This document shows positions 10,593-24,400 of a stretch of DNA of 64,000 nucleotides, in pieces. The stretch is taken from NCBI RefSeq assembly GCF_036588685.1, contig NC_086382.1, forward strand, positions 75,613,999 through 75,677,998, written 5' to 3'. The position numbers and the translations under genes are program-made. Numbering within the stretch: the stretch's first letter is position 1; each line of letters starts with the position of its first letter. The notes under the pieces were generated by a model that saw nothing but the letters and a program-made list of their open reading frames with translations, ran no database searches and was not told the DNA's origin. This stretch comes from Mytilus trossulus. Its lineage: Eukaryota > Mollusca > Bivalvia > Mytilida > Mytilidae.

Positions 10593-13203
10593 AAGACCAA
10601 ACAGCCTATTGTTTATGCGCATCAGCTAACGCAACTTGGTAGTGACATAAAAGCTCTATGACGTTGTTTCTAGCAATAAAAAAACGTCAAATTGTAACAT
10701 CCTATTTCGCGTGTTTCACGGATTCAAACATGGTGTACGCTACGCAGGTACGCTACGTCTCCCAGGAAAAGAGGAACTATTACGCGTCGCGCTACTTTAA
10801 TATCATGTAGATATTTAACACAAATAGACACATAAGATACTACACTATATTTAACCATCATTTCAATAAAAAAAAAAATATAAATTTTGATCTCGACTTT
10901 TTGCATTTGCGCCGTTCTATATTTTATTTTATTTTTATTCTTTCACATGCGTATATTTTGTCTTATACATGTATTTGCGTTGATCTCATTTCATTTATTT
11001 CTTCTTCACTTGCGTAGATTTTTGTCTTTCGTTTGTGCCGATTGTGTGAAAATTGTTTTATAGTCTGTGCGTCCGTCGTTCGTCCGCCTATCCCACTTCA
11101 GGTTAAAGTTCTTGGTTAATTTTTAAGTGTCGATTTTTCAAAAAAATCAAAATTAGGTATTCACAAGGTAAGGCCGATAATCAATTATGCCTAAAAGTTT
11201 TGACCTACTGGTAACATTTTCATGTAACTGATGTCTGGATGATTCTTGTGAAATAATGTCCGATCTTGCAATGAAGTTAAAATTTATTTATACTGCTTAT
11301 TTGACAAAATCTTATAGTAAAAATAAAATGATGACAAAGGGTCATTTTTGTTTGTCATTTGCTTCATTTCAAATTGTCTTTAAGAGAAATGATAAACATA
11401 TCGTCTAATCTCGCTAAAGCTTACAGCTAATTTCCTAATGTCTGTAGATCAAAACTTTGGTTTTGCCTGCTTGTTTTGTTTGTATAGTATGTATAATTAT
11501 ATTTTGATAACGTATATACAAGTTTACTTACCTATATATAAAGATGTCAATCTTAATTTCAGAGCTAGATTGAATATTAATACAAACAAAGCAAGGAAGC
11601 CAACCAAAGTTTTACCCTACATACACTAGGAAATTAGCTGTAAGGCAAAAAATATTAATAAAACTACTACTCAGCGAATGTGAATTAAAATCATAATTTT
11701 CAGTGTTTAAAACTTAATTGTTGTAAATTTAGCTTATGACAAAAACAATTGCTCCAAGAATAACATCTTACATAAAATCGCTCCCTTTCATTTAGCTATA
11801 ACTATGACCGGAAAGATTGGAAAAAAAATCGATTTTCAATGCCGGCAACAATTTTTTATTTGTTTTAATTTCCAAAATGAGCAATTTAGATTTATCATAT
11901 TTTATCCTGATGGAGAAATCTTACTTTGTAGTTTTCAACGGAAAATTATTTCTAAATTATTTTTTTAATCAAAAACGTTTTGTATTTTATATTTACTGTA
12001 TTGTTTATTGAAAACACATGAGGTAGTAATAAAAGGATTGTATTTTAAGATAGATGTATAATATTTTAGAATCAAACTTTCATTCATATATAACTTAAAT
12101 TTCCTTATATCTTAAATATTCAAAAATAATGAATTCACAAACTTGATGCAATACTTTCTATACTTTCGTCTTAGTCGGAAAAAATATTAGTATGATAAGT
12201 GTGTGTCCGGCTTTTAACAGTACCGAATGAGTTCGTTACGGCAAACTTCTGAAATTGACGCGGAAAAAAAACAAGCACATATAGTCTCTGGTAAAGTCAA
12301 ATACTGTAGGTTTACCAGTGCCATCTTTCATTTCTTTTTTTATTTTCAATAATTCTGCTTATGTGGGACAAAGGACAAAAAAAAAGACTTTCGATACAAA
12401 AGCGGCGTGAAAGGTTATTTCAAACAATTTTCCATTCCGACGGATGGTGTTTCTGAAGGTTTATATTGTGCGGCAACATCATAAAAATCTGAAACTGAAA
12501 CATGCTTAATCTCTAGTATAACTGGACAATAAAGTAGGCGAATATAGATGTTACTCTTGGAAATTTAAATGTGGGTTTCACACGTCCAATTTGCGATTTC
12601 TTTTTTCAAGTAGTGCGCCAGCAAGGAAAGCTTGTACTATGACGTCAGATGCAATGTTCTGAAGAAAGACAACTCTTTTTTTCAAAACGAACGAGAAAAA
12701 AACATGAAATATTACTCATAACTTTTTTGAAAGGTCGGTGACATACACTTTTTTTTGCTTTATTTTGAAGAGTACATATGGCACTTTCCTTCTTCAATTT
12801 TTTATGAAGAAATCACTGGTAGATATTTTTTAATACTGGAAACGTTTTTTAGTTTTACGTTTAATTTTTGGCGGGAATGAAATAAATCATATTTTTAAAG
12901 ATCAAGTCAATATGAGCCTTAAACTCTTGAACCTGTATTTGAAGGATACAAATCTACTGTTTAACGTGAAACAAGAATTGTGCTTGTAGGTTTGATATAA
13001 GGCATTTTTTTGAGAGTTTAGATAACACGCAAATATTATGTTAATATTCGGGAAAACAGGAAACTGAGGTTGCTATAGTGACAAAACTAAGTCGGTGACC
13101 CCCAATTTTTTTCATCATATTTTGTTCCTCAAATCATGAAATACCTTCACACAAAATTTTAAGGAAAAATCACTGGTAGAAATGAATAGGCTGTTTGGTC
13201 TTT
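10593..13203. repeat. possible 2.6 kb element bounded by 18 bp inverted repeats
   Basis: AAGACCAAACAGCCTATT at 10593-10610 has an exact inverted copy, AATAGGCTGTTTGGTCTT, at 13185-13202. The interior has no recognisable transposase and contains a nested inverted-repeat element at 11421-11643. No clear target duplication, so the pairing could be coincidental between two members of one repeat family. Confidence 0.4.
11421..11643. repeat. 0.22 kb MITE-like element
   Basis: TTACAGCTAATTTCCTAATG begins the element and its inverted copy CACTAGGAAATTAGCTGTAA (11624-11643) ends it, with one mismatch over 20 bases. The open frame at 11438-11629 is internal to the element and has no recognisable domain. 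Confidence 0.65.
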
Positions 13204-13210
13204 AAGCCAG
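12560..13210. repeat. degenerate internal repeat
   Basis: Two stretches share GGTCGGTGACATACAC/AGTCGGTGACCCCC and AAATCACTGGTAGA (about 12735-12830 and 13090-13185). This suggests an old tandem duplication within the 10593-13203 region. Confidence 0.4.
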
Positions 13211-13639
13211 TTGCGCTTTATAATATAAAGAAATATAATCATATGGTCAATTGTTTTCATGACGATTCTTGATAGATTGTTATGGTCATAGTATTTCTTT
13301 AATTTCGTATGAATATCTGACGAATTCAAAATGAAGAATCTGCCAATTAGTTTAAGTTAACAAACTTACAAATAAATGTTAGAATAACACTGTTGTGAGA
13401 TTATTTTATCGGCAATTTGCTTATATTAATATTCATTCTCTATAAGCTTTTGTTTGAATAAAGATTAGAATGTGTAGTTTTCGTGTTTGTGTATCTAATT
13501 GCTTTACAAATTTACTTTTGGTACTGCACATCTACTTGCACTTGTCGACGTTCTATGCGTAGGTTAACCAAAGAGCATCTGATTATAGAACTGAAAAGTA
13601 TGCTAGTACGTCATACTAAACTCCGAATTATACACAAAA

Positions 13640-14110
13640 AAACAAAATTAACAAGAATGTGTCCATAGTACACGGATGCCCCACTCGCACTATAATTTGC
13701 CATGTTCAGTGGACCGTGAAATTGGGGTCAAAACTTTAATTTTGAATTAAAATTAGAACGATCATATTATAGGGAACATATGTACTAAGTTTCAAGTAGT
13801 TGTGACTTTAAGTTCATCAAAAACCTACCATGACCAAAAACTTTAACCTGAACTTCGCACTTTCATTTTCTATGTTCAGTTGACCATGAAATTGGGGTCA
13901 AAACTATAATTTTGCATTAAAATTAGAAAGATCGTATCATGGGGAACATGTGTACTAAGTTGCAAGTGGATAGGACTTCAACTTCATTAAAAACTACCTT
14001 GACCAAAAACTTTAACCTGAAGTGGGACGAACGAACGGACGAACGAACGGACGAACAGAGGCACAGACCAGAAAACATAATGCCCCTCTACTATCGTAGG
14101 TGGGGCATAA
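13640..14110 (+). repeat. dispersed repeat family R4
   Basis: Starts near AAGAATGTGTCCATAGTACA and ends near CAGAAAACATAATGCCCC, with two internal copies of the CATGTTCAGTGGACCGTGAA/ATGTTCAGTTGACCATGAA block and a GAACGAACGGACGAACGAAC microsatellite at about 14028-14055. An inverted copy lies at about 16030-16350. The open frames in it are translated repeat. Confidence 0.65.
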
Positions 14111-14275
14111 ACATCATACAAGACTAACAAAGGCCAGAGGCTCCTGACTTGGGACAGGCGCAAAATTGCGGCGGGGTTAAACATGTTTATAAGATCTCAA
14201 CCCTCCCCCTATACCTCTAGCCAATGTAGAAAAGTAAATGCATAACAATACGCACATTAAAATTCAGTTTAAACA
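14105..14275 (+). repeat. dispersed repeat family R5
   Basis: CTAACAAAGGCCAGAGGCTC through ACGCACATTAAAATTCAGTT. A second copy lies at about 63370-63530 in the same orientation. The inter-copy similarity is high over about 160 bases. Confidence 0.65.
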
Positions 14276-14384
14276 TCACAATGAATATTGATGTTTTGAA
14301 ATACTAAGTAAACCCTTGTCTTCCTCAGGAATAAATTACTTTAGCTGTTTTTTGCAAATATTTTCGGAATATGTGTGCACAATG

Positions 14385-14505
14385 CTCTACAACTTCGTGC
14401 TTTATTTGGCCTTTTAAACTTTTTTATTATTCGAGCGTCACTGGGTCTTTTGAAGACGAAACGCGCGTCTGGCGTTAATACAAAATTTTAATCCTGGTTT
14501 CTATA
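14385..14505 (-). repeat. dispersed repeat family R1, inverted fragment
   Basis: Contains GACGAAACGCGCGTCTGGCG, the inverse of the R1 marker found at 6690, 8032, 34888 and 35240, and the ATCCTGGTTTCTAT end typical of other copies here. Confidence 0.6.
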
Positions 14506-14509
14506 ATGA

Positions 14510-15400
14510 GTTTATTTCCTTCGCAAACAAAATGTTAAGCAGCTAGTCCTTTGTCCTTTCACAGCACAAAAATTCACAACCATTTGTTTTATCATATTCT
14601 TATTTTAAAAGAGGATGAACATTTTTTTAAAATGCAAACGTAATAAATAGACAATGAGATCTAAAGAGAGATATAGTTAACTATGACCACTTTTAACTAA
14701 TGGTTTTAGCAATAATATGTCATGCCAAATTGAATTGATTTCTAGTGCTTTTGAAAAGTTAGCATTTTCTAGAGAAGAGATGGAGAAAGTATCCAAAGGG
14801 ACATTTAATCTCAAAACTAGAAATAAACCCGAAAAAATATTTGTAAATGATAGCTTAAATATACAATTTGCTTAGGAAATATTATTCTGGAAGTGATACA
14901 AGATCCTCCAAAAAAAGGTATTTTAAATTTACAGTAATTGACGTCAGGGAAGGTCAAAACAATACAGAATGGCAGACATTTTTGTACAACATCATATTAA
15001 TGAAATATAATTTCATATTTAACCGGTTATGTTGAGTTGAAGAAGTTGCATAATTACATTATATCAAAAAGTATTTATCAACTTTCTATCATTTCCACCC
15101 GCTTTTCATTTTAGTCATATCATCAATATCAAAATTTTTAACAATTATTTTGTTTTGCAGTCACCATATTTTATTAGCGTAAAACGCAAATTATAACACA
15201 GAACATTTTGACACAAATATATTATCAAATTCATAACAAAATGCAAAAATCTGATCGAGTATAACATCACTATTGCAAAGGTGTTCAAAGGAGTGTCTCT
15301 TGTAAACCACGGTTGAAACATGTCCTGTTAATCTCATCATTTCAACAAAGCTTTTTTCAATTGCAGATCTATTGTAGAAACTTGGCATCGAACAGTGTTC
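14510..15400. other. gene-free stretch downstream of two convergent receptor genes
   Basis: Likely 3' flank of the minus-strand receptor. The minus-strand open frame 15191-15388 lacks a recognisable domain and could be 3' untranslated sequence. No terminus pair or RNA gene seen. Confidence 0.35.
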
Positions 15401-15407
15401 TGTTCCA

Positions 15408-15444
15408 TCATAATCGATCGTCTTTCATATTAAATAAATTGTTG
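15408..15444 (-). CDS. exon 20: candidate last coding exon, short tail
   Basis: Acceptor TTTATTCACAG and phase 2 entry give NNLFNMKDDRL and stop TGA (15410-15408). The acceptor is strong and the frame fits, but the exon is short and an alternative last exon elsewhere cannot be excluded. If right, this receptor has a cytoplasmic tail of about 30 residues without tyrosine. Confidence 0.45.
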
Positions 15445-18400
15445 CTGTGAATAAAACAATACAATGTATAAACAAAATAAATATTAAAACATCCAGGCTT
15501 CACATGAATTTTTAATTTTATCGTTAATGATAACAAAAAATAAGATAAAAAATCAATTTCACTGGACGACTTGTTAGAAATGAAACATGTTCAAATTATC
15601 ACAACTGAATTATATTATTCAAGTTATTAAATTGGTTCTATCGTTTAAACAGTAATATTTTTGGCTTGCCAAATGCTCTGTTTTCAACAAAGTTAATGAT
15701 CAATAAATGACCTATGCACAGATTTTTGTAAAAAAGCTAAAGATACATGTAAGGTCTTATAATGGTTTCATGTAACTCAATAACGTTTTGATATTATTTT
15801 TTAGCTTTTAGTTGCGGTTGCGAAGTCTCCCTTGACGTTACACTATTTCAAGAACAGTCAAGTCAATTATTTATAATTTATCTTTATTTGAACTTATCTA
15901 TCCCTACAGTTTATTCATACCTGCCAAGTAAGATCTGTTGATCTGAAAATTAAAATTGCATACTCAATATGTTATATCATTGATATGAAGCTTTTTCGAA
16001 AGTGACAACTACAATATTTCAAAAACCTATTCAGAAATTAAGCTCGTACGAACTGTTAATGGGTATTCTAAATTGATGTGTACGCCCCATGTATGGGCAT
16101 TATGTTTTCTGTTCTGTTCGTCGTTTGTTCGTCCGTCTTTCTCTCCTTCTTCAGGCTTAAGTATTTGATAAAGGTAGTTTTTGGATGAAGTTGTTGTCCA
16201 ATCAACTTGAAACTTAGTACACATGTTCTCTATGAAAGGATCGTTCTAATGCCAATACCAAATTAGAGTTTTGATCTTAATTTTACGGTCTACTGAACAT
16301 AGAAAGTGATAGCGAGTGTGTCATCCGTGTACTATGGACACATTCTTGTTTTTGCAAGGTGGATCTTTAATTCGTTTGATTTATTCATAACCATTGTCAA
16401 TTTGGTGTGATTTGCTGCTCGATAAACTGTATAGACATTTGAGAATTAGTGACTATTTTAACCTCATAATGATATCAAAGGTACCAGACTTATAATTTAA
16501 TACGCCAGACGAGCGTTTCATCTAAGTCTCTTTAGTGACGCTTACATCAAAATAGTAATTAAGCCAAACAAGTATAAAGTTGAAGAGCATTGAGGGACTA
16601 AAAATGCCAATAAATTGTGCAAAACACGGCTAAGAAAATATATGCCTGTGATAAGAAATCCAAACCATTTCGTAAAGTTCATACTTTAAAGAATCACAAC
16701 TTTTAACTTTAGCGATTAATTTTCGCGTTATTTTCTTCTCGCGAATGTCGCGAAAATAAATCGCTCGCAAAAACGAGTTAGTTTACAGTAATTGATATTT
16801 ATTTCAATACCGAAGTGCTGATTACTTGGATTATGATACCCTCAGGGACACAACGTCCACAAACTTAACATATTTTTGTTAGTTTTTGTGTCCGTGTGTT
16901 TCTTACCTGATCGTCTTTGTAGAAGTTTAGGTCTGATAACAAACCACGATATTACTAATAGTAAACATGTTCCTACAATACAACCAACTGATATACCAGC
17001 AATCACACCTGCCGACAATTGAGAATTTGATGCCGCTACATCTAGAATAGAAATAAGGTTATATTTTTTCTAAATAAACTTCACTCCACTTTAAAAAATA
17101 AATATGATTCATGCAAATATACTTATACAAGTCTATTTGAATATCAATTGTGCAGTTTTATCAACAAAAAAAGTTCCAACCGTTGATCCTATATTTGCTT
17201 TTTCTGTCCTTTTTTTCCATCTATCATATTGCTTTAATTTAGCGTGTCGACACAATGACGTCGAAAAAATACATCTGCATCAGTTCATATGTATTTTTAT
17301 GTCAAAAGAAAACAAATTCAATGGTTTGTCAGACTTGTTTTGCAACCGTTTTGTTTTTGTAGACTGTGCTCGATTGTTTAAATTGCGAAAACACAAAGAT
17401 TTGACATATTCATTGATTTTAAGCACAAATTGGGTCATCATTATTTTGTTTTTACTGCAATCGTCATCTAAATTTCCACTTACTAGTTTGAATGTGCAGT
17501 TCCTGTGAACGTGTGCTATTATACCCGTTTGATACAGCTATAACATAAATACTATACAATGTATGTGGACTTAGACCATCTATATGACAAAGTACTGTAG
17601 TAATTGTGGATGTCGATACTACAAGTTGTTTGACCTTCCTGTCATTTAAGTAAACGTTGTAATAGTCGGCATGGCCAGAGCCTTTAAAGATGTTGACATC
17701 AATTGAATTGTGGTTATGTTTTATCATCACTATCTTTGATGGTGGAAACGGATCTGAATATCAAGCAGAAATCAAAAATATGTATATTATATTTTATTTT
17801 CGGTCAAGGCATTATAATACTGAAATAAAAAGTATATTCTTATAATTAACAACAGATAGCAACAACACAAGTGATAAAAAAATCAGGGAAATCTTTTTAA
17901 AAAAAATGTCAGTACCAATTCAAGAACATGAAAGTGGTTACCTTTCCTTTGATGTGTTTAGCTTCTCATTTTGATTTGTGTGTAGGGACTTTCCGTTTTG
18001 AATGTTTCTCGGAGTTCGGTATGTTTGTTATTTCACTTTCACATATTTTTTCTTCTCCTCTTTAAGCTGTAAGTATTGACCGTTAGAAAAATAGCCGTCG
18101 ACGACATTGTTAATTATGTCGTGACGCTTTGATATTTCTTTAATCTTGATTTATTTATATTTTGTCTGAAATTACTGTATTAAATCAATCGTCCTCAGCA
18201 TGCATGAAATATTTGCCACTTGACGTTCAACAACGGACTTATAAATAATACTTACTTGTTTGTGTTTGCAGTGTATTAGATGCTGCACTGTGTAATGCAT
18301 TGGCCACTGCTACCACATACACCGTGTAAGACATTCCGGCATCTAAACCATTTATAACGTAATATATGAACGACCCTGTAGAATTATGTGTTGTGCCATG

Positions 18401-21400
18401 TTGTTTGTCATTCACGTAAACTATAAAATGGTCGAAATGCCCTGAACCTTTTGTTATGTTGAGTGCGATTTTTTCTGTAGTTTGTTGTAATAATTTGACA
18501 TTATTCGGAGCATCAGGATCTAAAAACGTAAGAAGATAAGCTATTTGAAAATGATTTATGTTAAGCATGATTATATTTACTGTATTTATTTTTTAAGAAC
18601 TCATAGTTGCTTTAGTAATGAGAGTCACAAATATTCTGTGTAACATTTTTGTTTATAGTAAAGTTTCAAACACAATTGCGTCTTTCGCATGTCGAGTGAT
18701 GCATGAATAGCAAAACACGATTTCCCAGTAAACGCATGCGTTTTTCATCCTTGTATTTTGTTCTTTTACATTGTTTGTTGTTTTTTAGAGTAAGGGGGGT
18801 ATTTTTTATTCAATTTTGTTCTTTTTATATAGTGGGTTAGGTGTGTTTTAACACACACTAAATTGTATTAGTTTGATGTTAGATTACTTGTCGGGGGGGT
18901 TACTATTAGTCATTTTTGAATAAGGTTTTTGATTTTTGTTTTGGGTTTTAGTAATAAGCATTAGTGTCAATGCCATATCTTTATTTCTTTTTTCTATTTA
19001 TTTACAAATTATTTGAAGTTGATACCTGTAAATATCGGAACAACTGCAAATATTTCTATTGATGTCTATATTTAGTAGGCTTTGGAGTGACGTGACAGTG
19101 ACTTATACCTTACATCATTTTAAAAGATATGCATCATTATATTCTGCAGATTCTAATTAAATAAAGTGTTATTGACATTTCCAATACCTCATGTTAAGTT
19201 GATGCATTTAGCTATCATGCAAAGCCCCTTCGGTAAATTAAACTCCTCATATAACGGAATATATAAATATTCATGTTTTCCACATAATTGGGTTAAAATC
19301 TTTCAATTGATAGGTAACGTAAATTGGTAAGGTGTCCTATATAATTTCACGATGTTTATTAACTTACATGTACATCTTGTTTGTACCTCTGATCTCTTGC
19401 TTACAGAATTGACTATCAAAGCAAGTTGTACGGTATAACAGATACCAGGCGAAAGATGGTTGATTGAAAAATAAGTCCCATAAATGTGAATGCTGGGTGT
19501 CGGTTTACCGTTAACTAATATTGTCACAGCAGTATTTGTAAAAACTTGTGGATACAAAATTCTTCCTTGAATTGATGAAGTTGCATGAACTGTGTCTAAA
19601 CTAAATTTTGGAGAATTAACTGGTGCTAAAAAGACAAAATGTGAATAATCAGAATTCAAAGAAAAACCGATTGCCTTTGAAAGATGTTCATTTTAAATTT
19701 TCAAAAAAATATTATACAGGTATAATGTAACTTGGGAATAAGCTAACTGCACATAGCACGATTACATTTACAAAAGAACTGCATGGCTCATATAGTGCCG
19801 TGTTTTGAATAAAAGTGTATCTTTGTTAAAACATATTTATTAATAAATAAAAGTTAAAAGTAAAATAGGTCGAACCGTTAATTGTAATAATTTGTGTTGG
19901 AGTTGCCCGAAATGTTGTCTAAAAGATACCTGAATTCATTATGACATAATTCTATTGCTATAGTTCTAATGCATATTTAGCATAGATTGCATTACTTGCA
20001 TTACTAAATTTTGCAGAAATATATGAACATACTTTCCATTTTTAATTATACCATCCATGTAAATATTTCATCAGAAAATTACATAAGATATGACGCTCGT
20101 AGGTTTTAAAATTTCACTTTATAAATTTGTTCTCCCCTTTAATGCTACAAGATATATCAAGATATATCAAAAAGCTTTTATCATACAGAATATAATCAAA
20201 ATAAATAAATTTAATTTTTGTTATTTAAATGTCTTGTATAAAATCGTTACTTATGTTGATATTTACTTGTTGGTACAGTAGAAGCCACCGTCGCCGTTTT
20301 GGACGATGTGGTAAAATGGTTCACTGTAGAATCTACATTTGAAATAAAAGCTTTATATTATAATACTTTTAACCTTTTTTCTACACATCTAAATAAACAA
20401 TTATATAAACTCAGTGCTTCAGTGATTTATTTTAATCACGAACCATGCATTTAACTGATGCACGAAATTAAGGCCATCCCAACTAAACATGATTTTTGAT
20501 TCCTTTCAATAAAATAAGGCCCAAAAGTATGAACAACAAACCGACGACGAGTCTTTTGACATCAAACGTATTTGCAAATACAAACTGGCGTCATCATTAA
20601 GGGCATACGATACAGTTACAGGGGAGATAATGACGTTGCTAACGTAAAATGTTATTTTCGCGTCGTCAAACTGTGACATATCGGGAAAAGATGCATTTTT
20701 CGACTGATTTTTATCATTCAAACTGATTTAATTTGAAAACGAGTTCATGGACCCCTATTTTTCAAAACAGCAATTTGTTTCATTTTGCAGGGTGATTATG
20801 TGACCCAAATTTTATAAAACTGTAAATAGAGGATTTTTTTAAATTTTGATAAACATGCAACAAAAAATGACGTATTTTCCTATATTTATGAACATTTGAT
20901 AAATACTAGTTATTTCTGAATAAAAATTGCATCATTTTTAGGATACTTATAAAATACATAAATTACCGATTATTTAACAAAAAACAATTTGTGTTTATCT
21001 TTTATAACAAGAAAGTTATGTCTTTCTTTCGAAAAAGAAATTACGGCCACAAATCTGAATTTTTAGCAAATATACAAAATTTCGACCTCATTTTACTAAA
21101 AAAGTAGCACATGAAGGTATATCTTTTATTACATATTTGATTTAATCAAGTAAAAAATAGCCTATATGCAAATTTTCACGAACTTGTAAATACAGGATCA
21201 AAACTGTATCGTATGCCCTTAAGTAATGTTTGATAACAATTTTCAAGAAATTTTTAATTTTCGTGTCATTCTATTTTTGTATTTTAAATATTAACAAGCA
21301 GTGAATTGAAGTGATTAAGATTACAACACAATGTTGACTGTTGTACCCATATTTATAACATTTGTACATATCGTGTTTATTTGTTTTATTCACGCATCGT

Positions 21401-24400
21401 TGTTAATATAATGAAATTTGATGCGACTGTCATACAGTTGCGAGATTCAATCCATTATTTTGTACATAAGAAAATGTCGGTACAATGTACCAAGTCAGGA
21501 ATATGACAGTTATTATCCATTCATTTGATCTGTTTGCGCTTTGGATTTTGCAATTTCATAAGGGACTTTTCGTTTTCAATTTTTCTTTGAGTTTAATAAT
21601 TTAGTGATTTACTTTTTAAATAGATCTAATAGTTTTGTCATTCCTTACGTATACGTAAATGGAGTACCTTGAACTACAACACAAGTTCCATTTATATCAT
21701 GATATTTCGATATGCAGGAACAGATAAATATTTCTTCTCCACCATCCACACAGCGGGAATGTGGATCAGAACAATTTCCTGTTGACAAATCCGGGTAACA
21801 AAATCCGTCCAATGGAATCACTGGAACATACATAAAAAAAAATATTTTTTCATTTATTGTAGTAAATATCTGTATTTAGATTGACAATTAAATGTGGAAA
21901 ATGAGTTTTTATAGGTATTAAGTATAGTTTTAATATATAACTCGCTATTTAATATTATATTTGCATCTTACTTCATCTGGAAACCAAAATACGTACATGT
22001 AACTGTTGTTGGTGGTGGCGTTTTCATTGTCGTAACGTCTGAAAGAAGAATAAAACCAATGTGGGTTTATCTATTGACAATTGAAACTTATTAAGAAGGA
22101 AAGAAGTCAGACGAGAACTTAACTTATTTTGAATATAAGAAGTCAGACGAAAACTAAACTTATTAAGACGATAAAAAGTCTAATTAATTCTTTTAACACA
22201 CGAGTAAATATAAACACGAACTGTTTTTCTGTCATTGACGGATACTTATTTTTTATTTGTTTTTATTAAACTAACAACTTAAACTTAGCAAGGAAAACAA
22301 ACTAGCAACATTAACACGACATCATGTTTAAGAAATGTTTTAAAGAAGAACAAATTTTGCAAAAATCTTTACTTACAAATTTAGATTTCAAACCTGCTCT
22401 TTTGATTTCAATTGAAGTTTGCAGTACGATAGTTCACCATGACAATGCTGCTATTCTTTAATAATCAATTGCATGTAATATATTGCCAAATGAAATACCT
22501 TGATTTAAAAAACAAGTTCCATTTACGCCATGGTATCCAGAAATACATGAGCAGAAATACACTTCCTCTCCTGATCCTAAGCAACGAGAATTCGGATCGG
22601 AACACACTCCAGATGACCAACCCGGGTAACAAAATTCGCCCAATGGAATTACTGGATCAAAAATAAAAGAGCATATGTTTGATTAATTGGATATAGGAAG
22701 ATGTGGTGTGAGTGCCAATGAGACAACTCTCCATCCAAATAACAATTTAAAAATTAAACCATTATAGGTCAAATCTATTAATCCAATTTGAAATAATCCA
22801 TTGAACCAATTTGAAATAATCTATTCAACTAAGTTGATACAATATATTGAACCAGTTTGATGTATTCTATTGATCCAAGAGTTTGAAGTTGAGAAGTTGT
22901 AATCATTCCTCCGAAAATTTTACAAACGAGTTGATTGACGAGGGATATGTTTCATTTGTCGTAATCACAATCCCGTCCTCTTTACCTCGAAACTTAATGT
23001 GACCTTCAGAATCAGAATTATCACCAAGTTAGTACTTACATGAGCAAAACCATGGGTACCATTAGTAGATCACCCCTGGTTTTTGGTTTGGTTCGATTAG
23101 TTCAGTATTTTTTTCTATGTTGTATTTTGTGTACTGCTGTTTGGTTTTCTTCGTTGTTTTCCGTTTTTGCTATTGTTAGCTTGTTTTCGGCCTATAAGTT
23201 TGAATATTTCTTTAACATATCATGTGCCTCTCATTAGTGATTAATTCATATTATAACAGAACAATAACCATTACAAGACTAACAAAAAATATTCGAGAAT
23301 AATTCAAAACTGAAAGTCGATAACCTTATGTCAAAACCAAAAGCTCAAACACACCAAACGAATGGGGAACACTATGATACTCCTGGCTTAGTCAGACATT
23401 TTCTTATGGTGAAAATGGTGGATTATACCTGATTTTATAGCTAGCTAAACCTCTCATTTGTATGACAGTCGCATAAAAAGCCGTTGTGTGATTAAACAAA
23501 CAGACATAATAGGTTCGGTTCTATTGTTATTCTTACATGTCTGAGAATTAAGTATAAGCTATTGAAGTTTTACTATCTTCCATCACCTGAATACTAACAA
23601 ACGTACATGTTATTGTTGTTGGTTGTGTTGTCTTCATTGTTGTTGTGCTGACGGCTGAAAAATAATACAATTTTCGTTTAAATTTTTGACTTTTGAAACT
23701 GAATTAAAGATAGGAAGTGAGCAGAATACTACTTAATCTAATAGTATTGCATCTTTTAACAATTAACATTACTGAATTTACTCAAACATTTTCAAATAAT
23801 ACATATATCATATTATATGTGTAAGTTCGAAGGAGTTTTGTTTATATATTACGTGTAAGACAGGTGTTGCTTCTACTAAAGATCAATCCTATAAATAGGG
23901 ATGACAGCCAGATCAATATCGAAGTTATAGAGCTGTTATTTGATTTTGCCATGTGATTATGGACTTTCCGTATTGATTTTCCTCTGAGTTCAGTATTTTT
24001 GTGATTTGACTTTTTTTTTTTTTTTATAACTTTTATCTTTGCCTGGGGGTATAAAAACCTTAGATATTCGAAATATTATTTGTATTTTATGCACATAAAA
24101 CTTACAAACATGAAGTATCATTAATATTTAATGATACCAAAAGAGTGCTTTGTCATCTTAATGAAGCTGAGTATGTAAAGATGAAAAGGAAAACTATTAA
24201 CTTATCGATTAAATCGATGGAGAATAACATTCATTCGAAATCTATTTTGTTTACTTTTTTTTTAATACTATTACAACTTCATCGTTTGTAATAAAATGCA
24301 TATGCAGGCGCCGTAAATCGGGTTTGTTAAAATATCAAACTTTAAAAAATAATGCTAGCCGAAAGAAGCCCATATCCGATGTCTCATAAGAGAAAAACAA

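Noticed and set aside
15191-15388. 65-codon minus-strand ORF as last exon of the receptor
   Set aside because: The phase required after the 22 bp exon does not fit this frame with any good acceptor; the 15408-15444 exon fits better.
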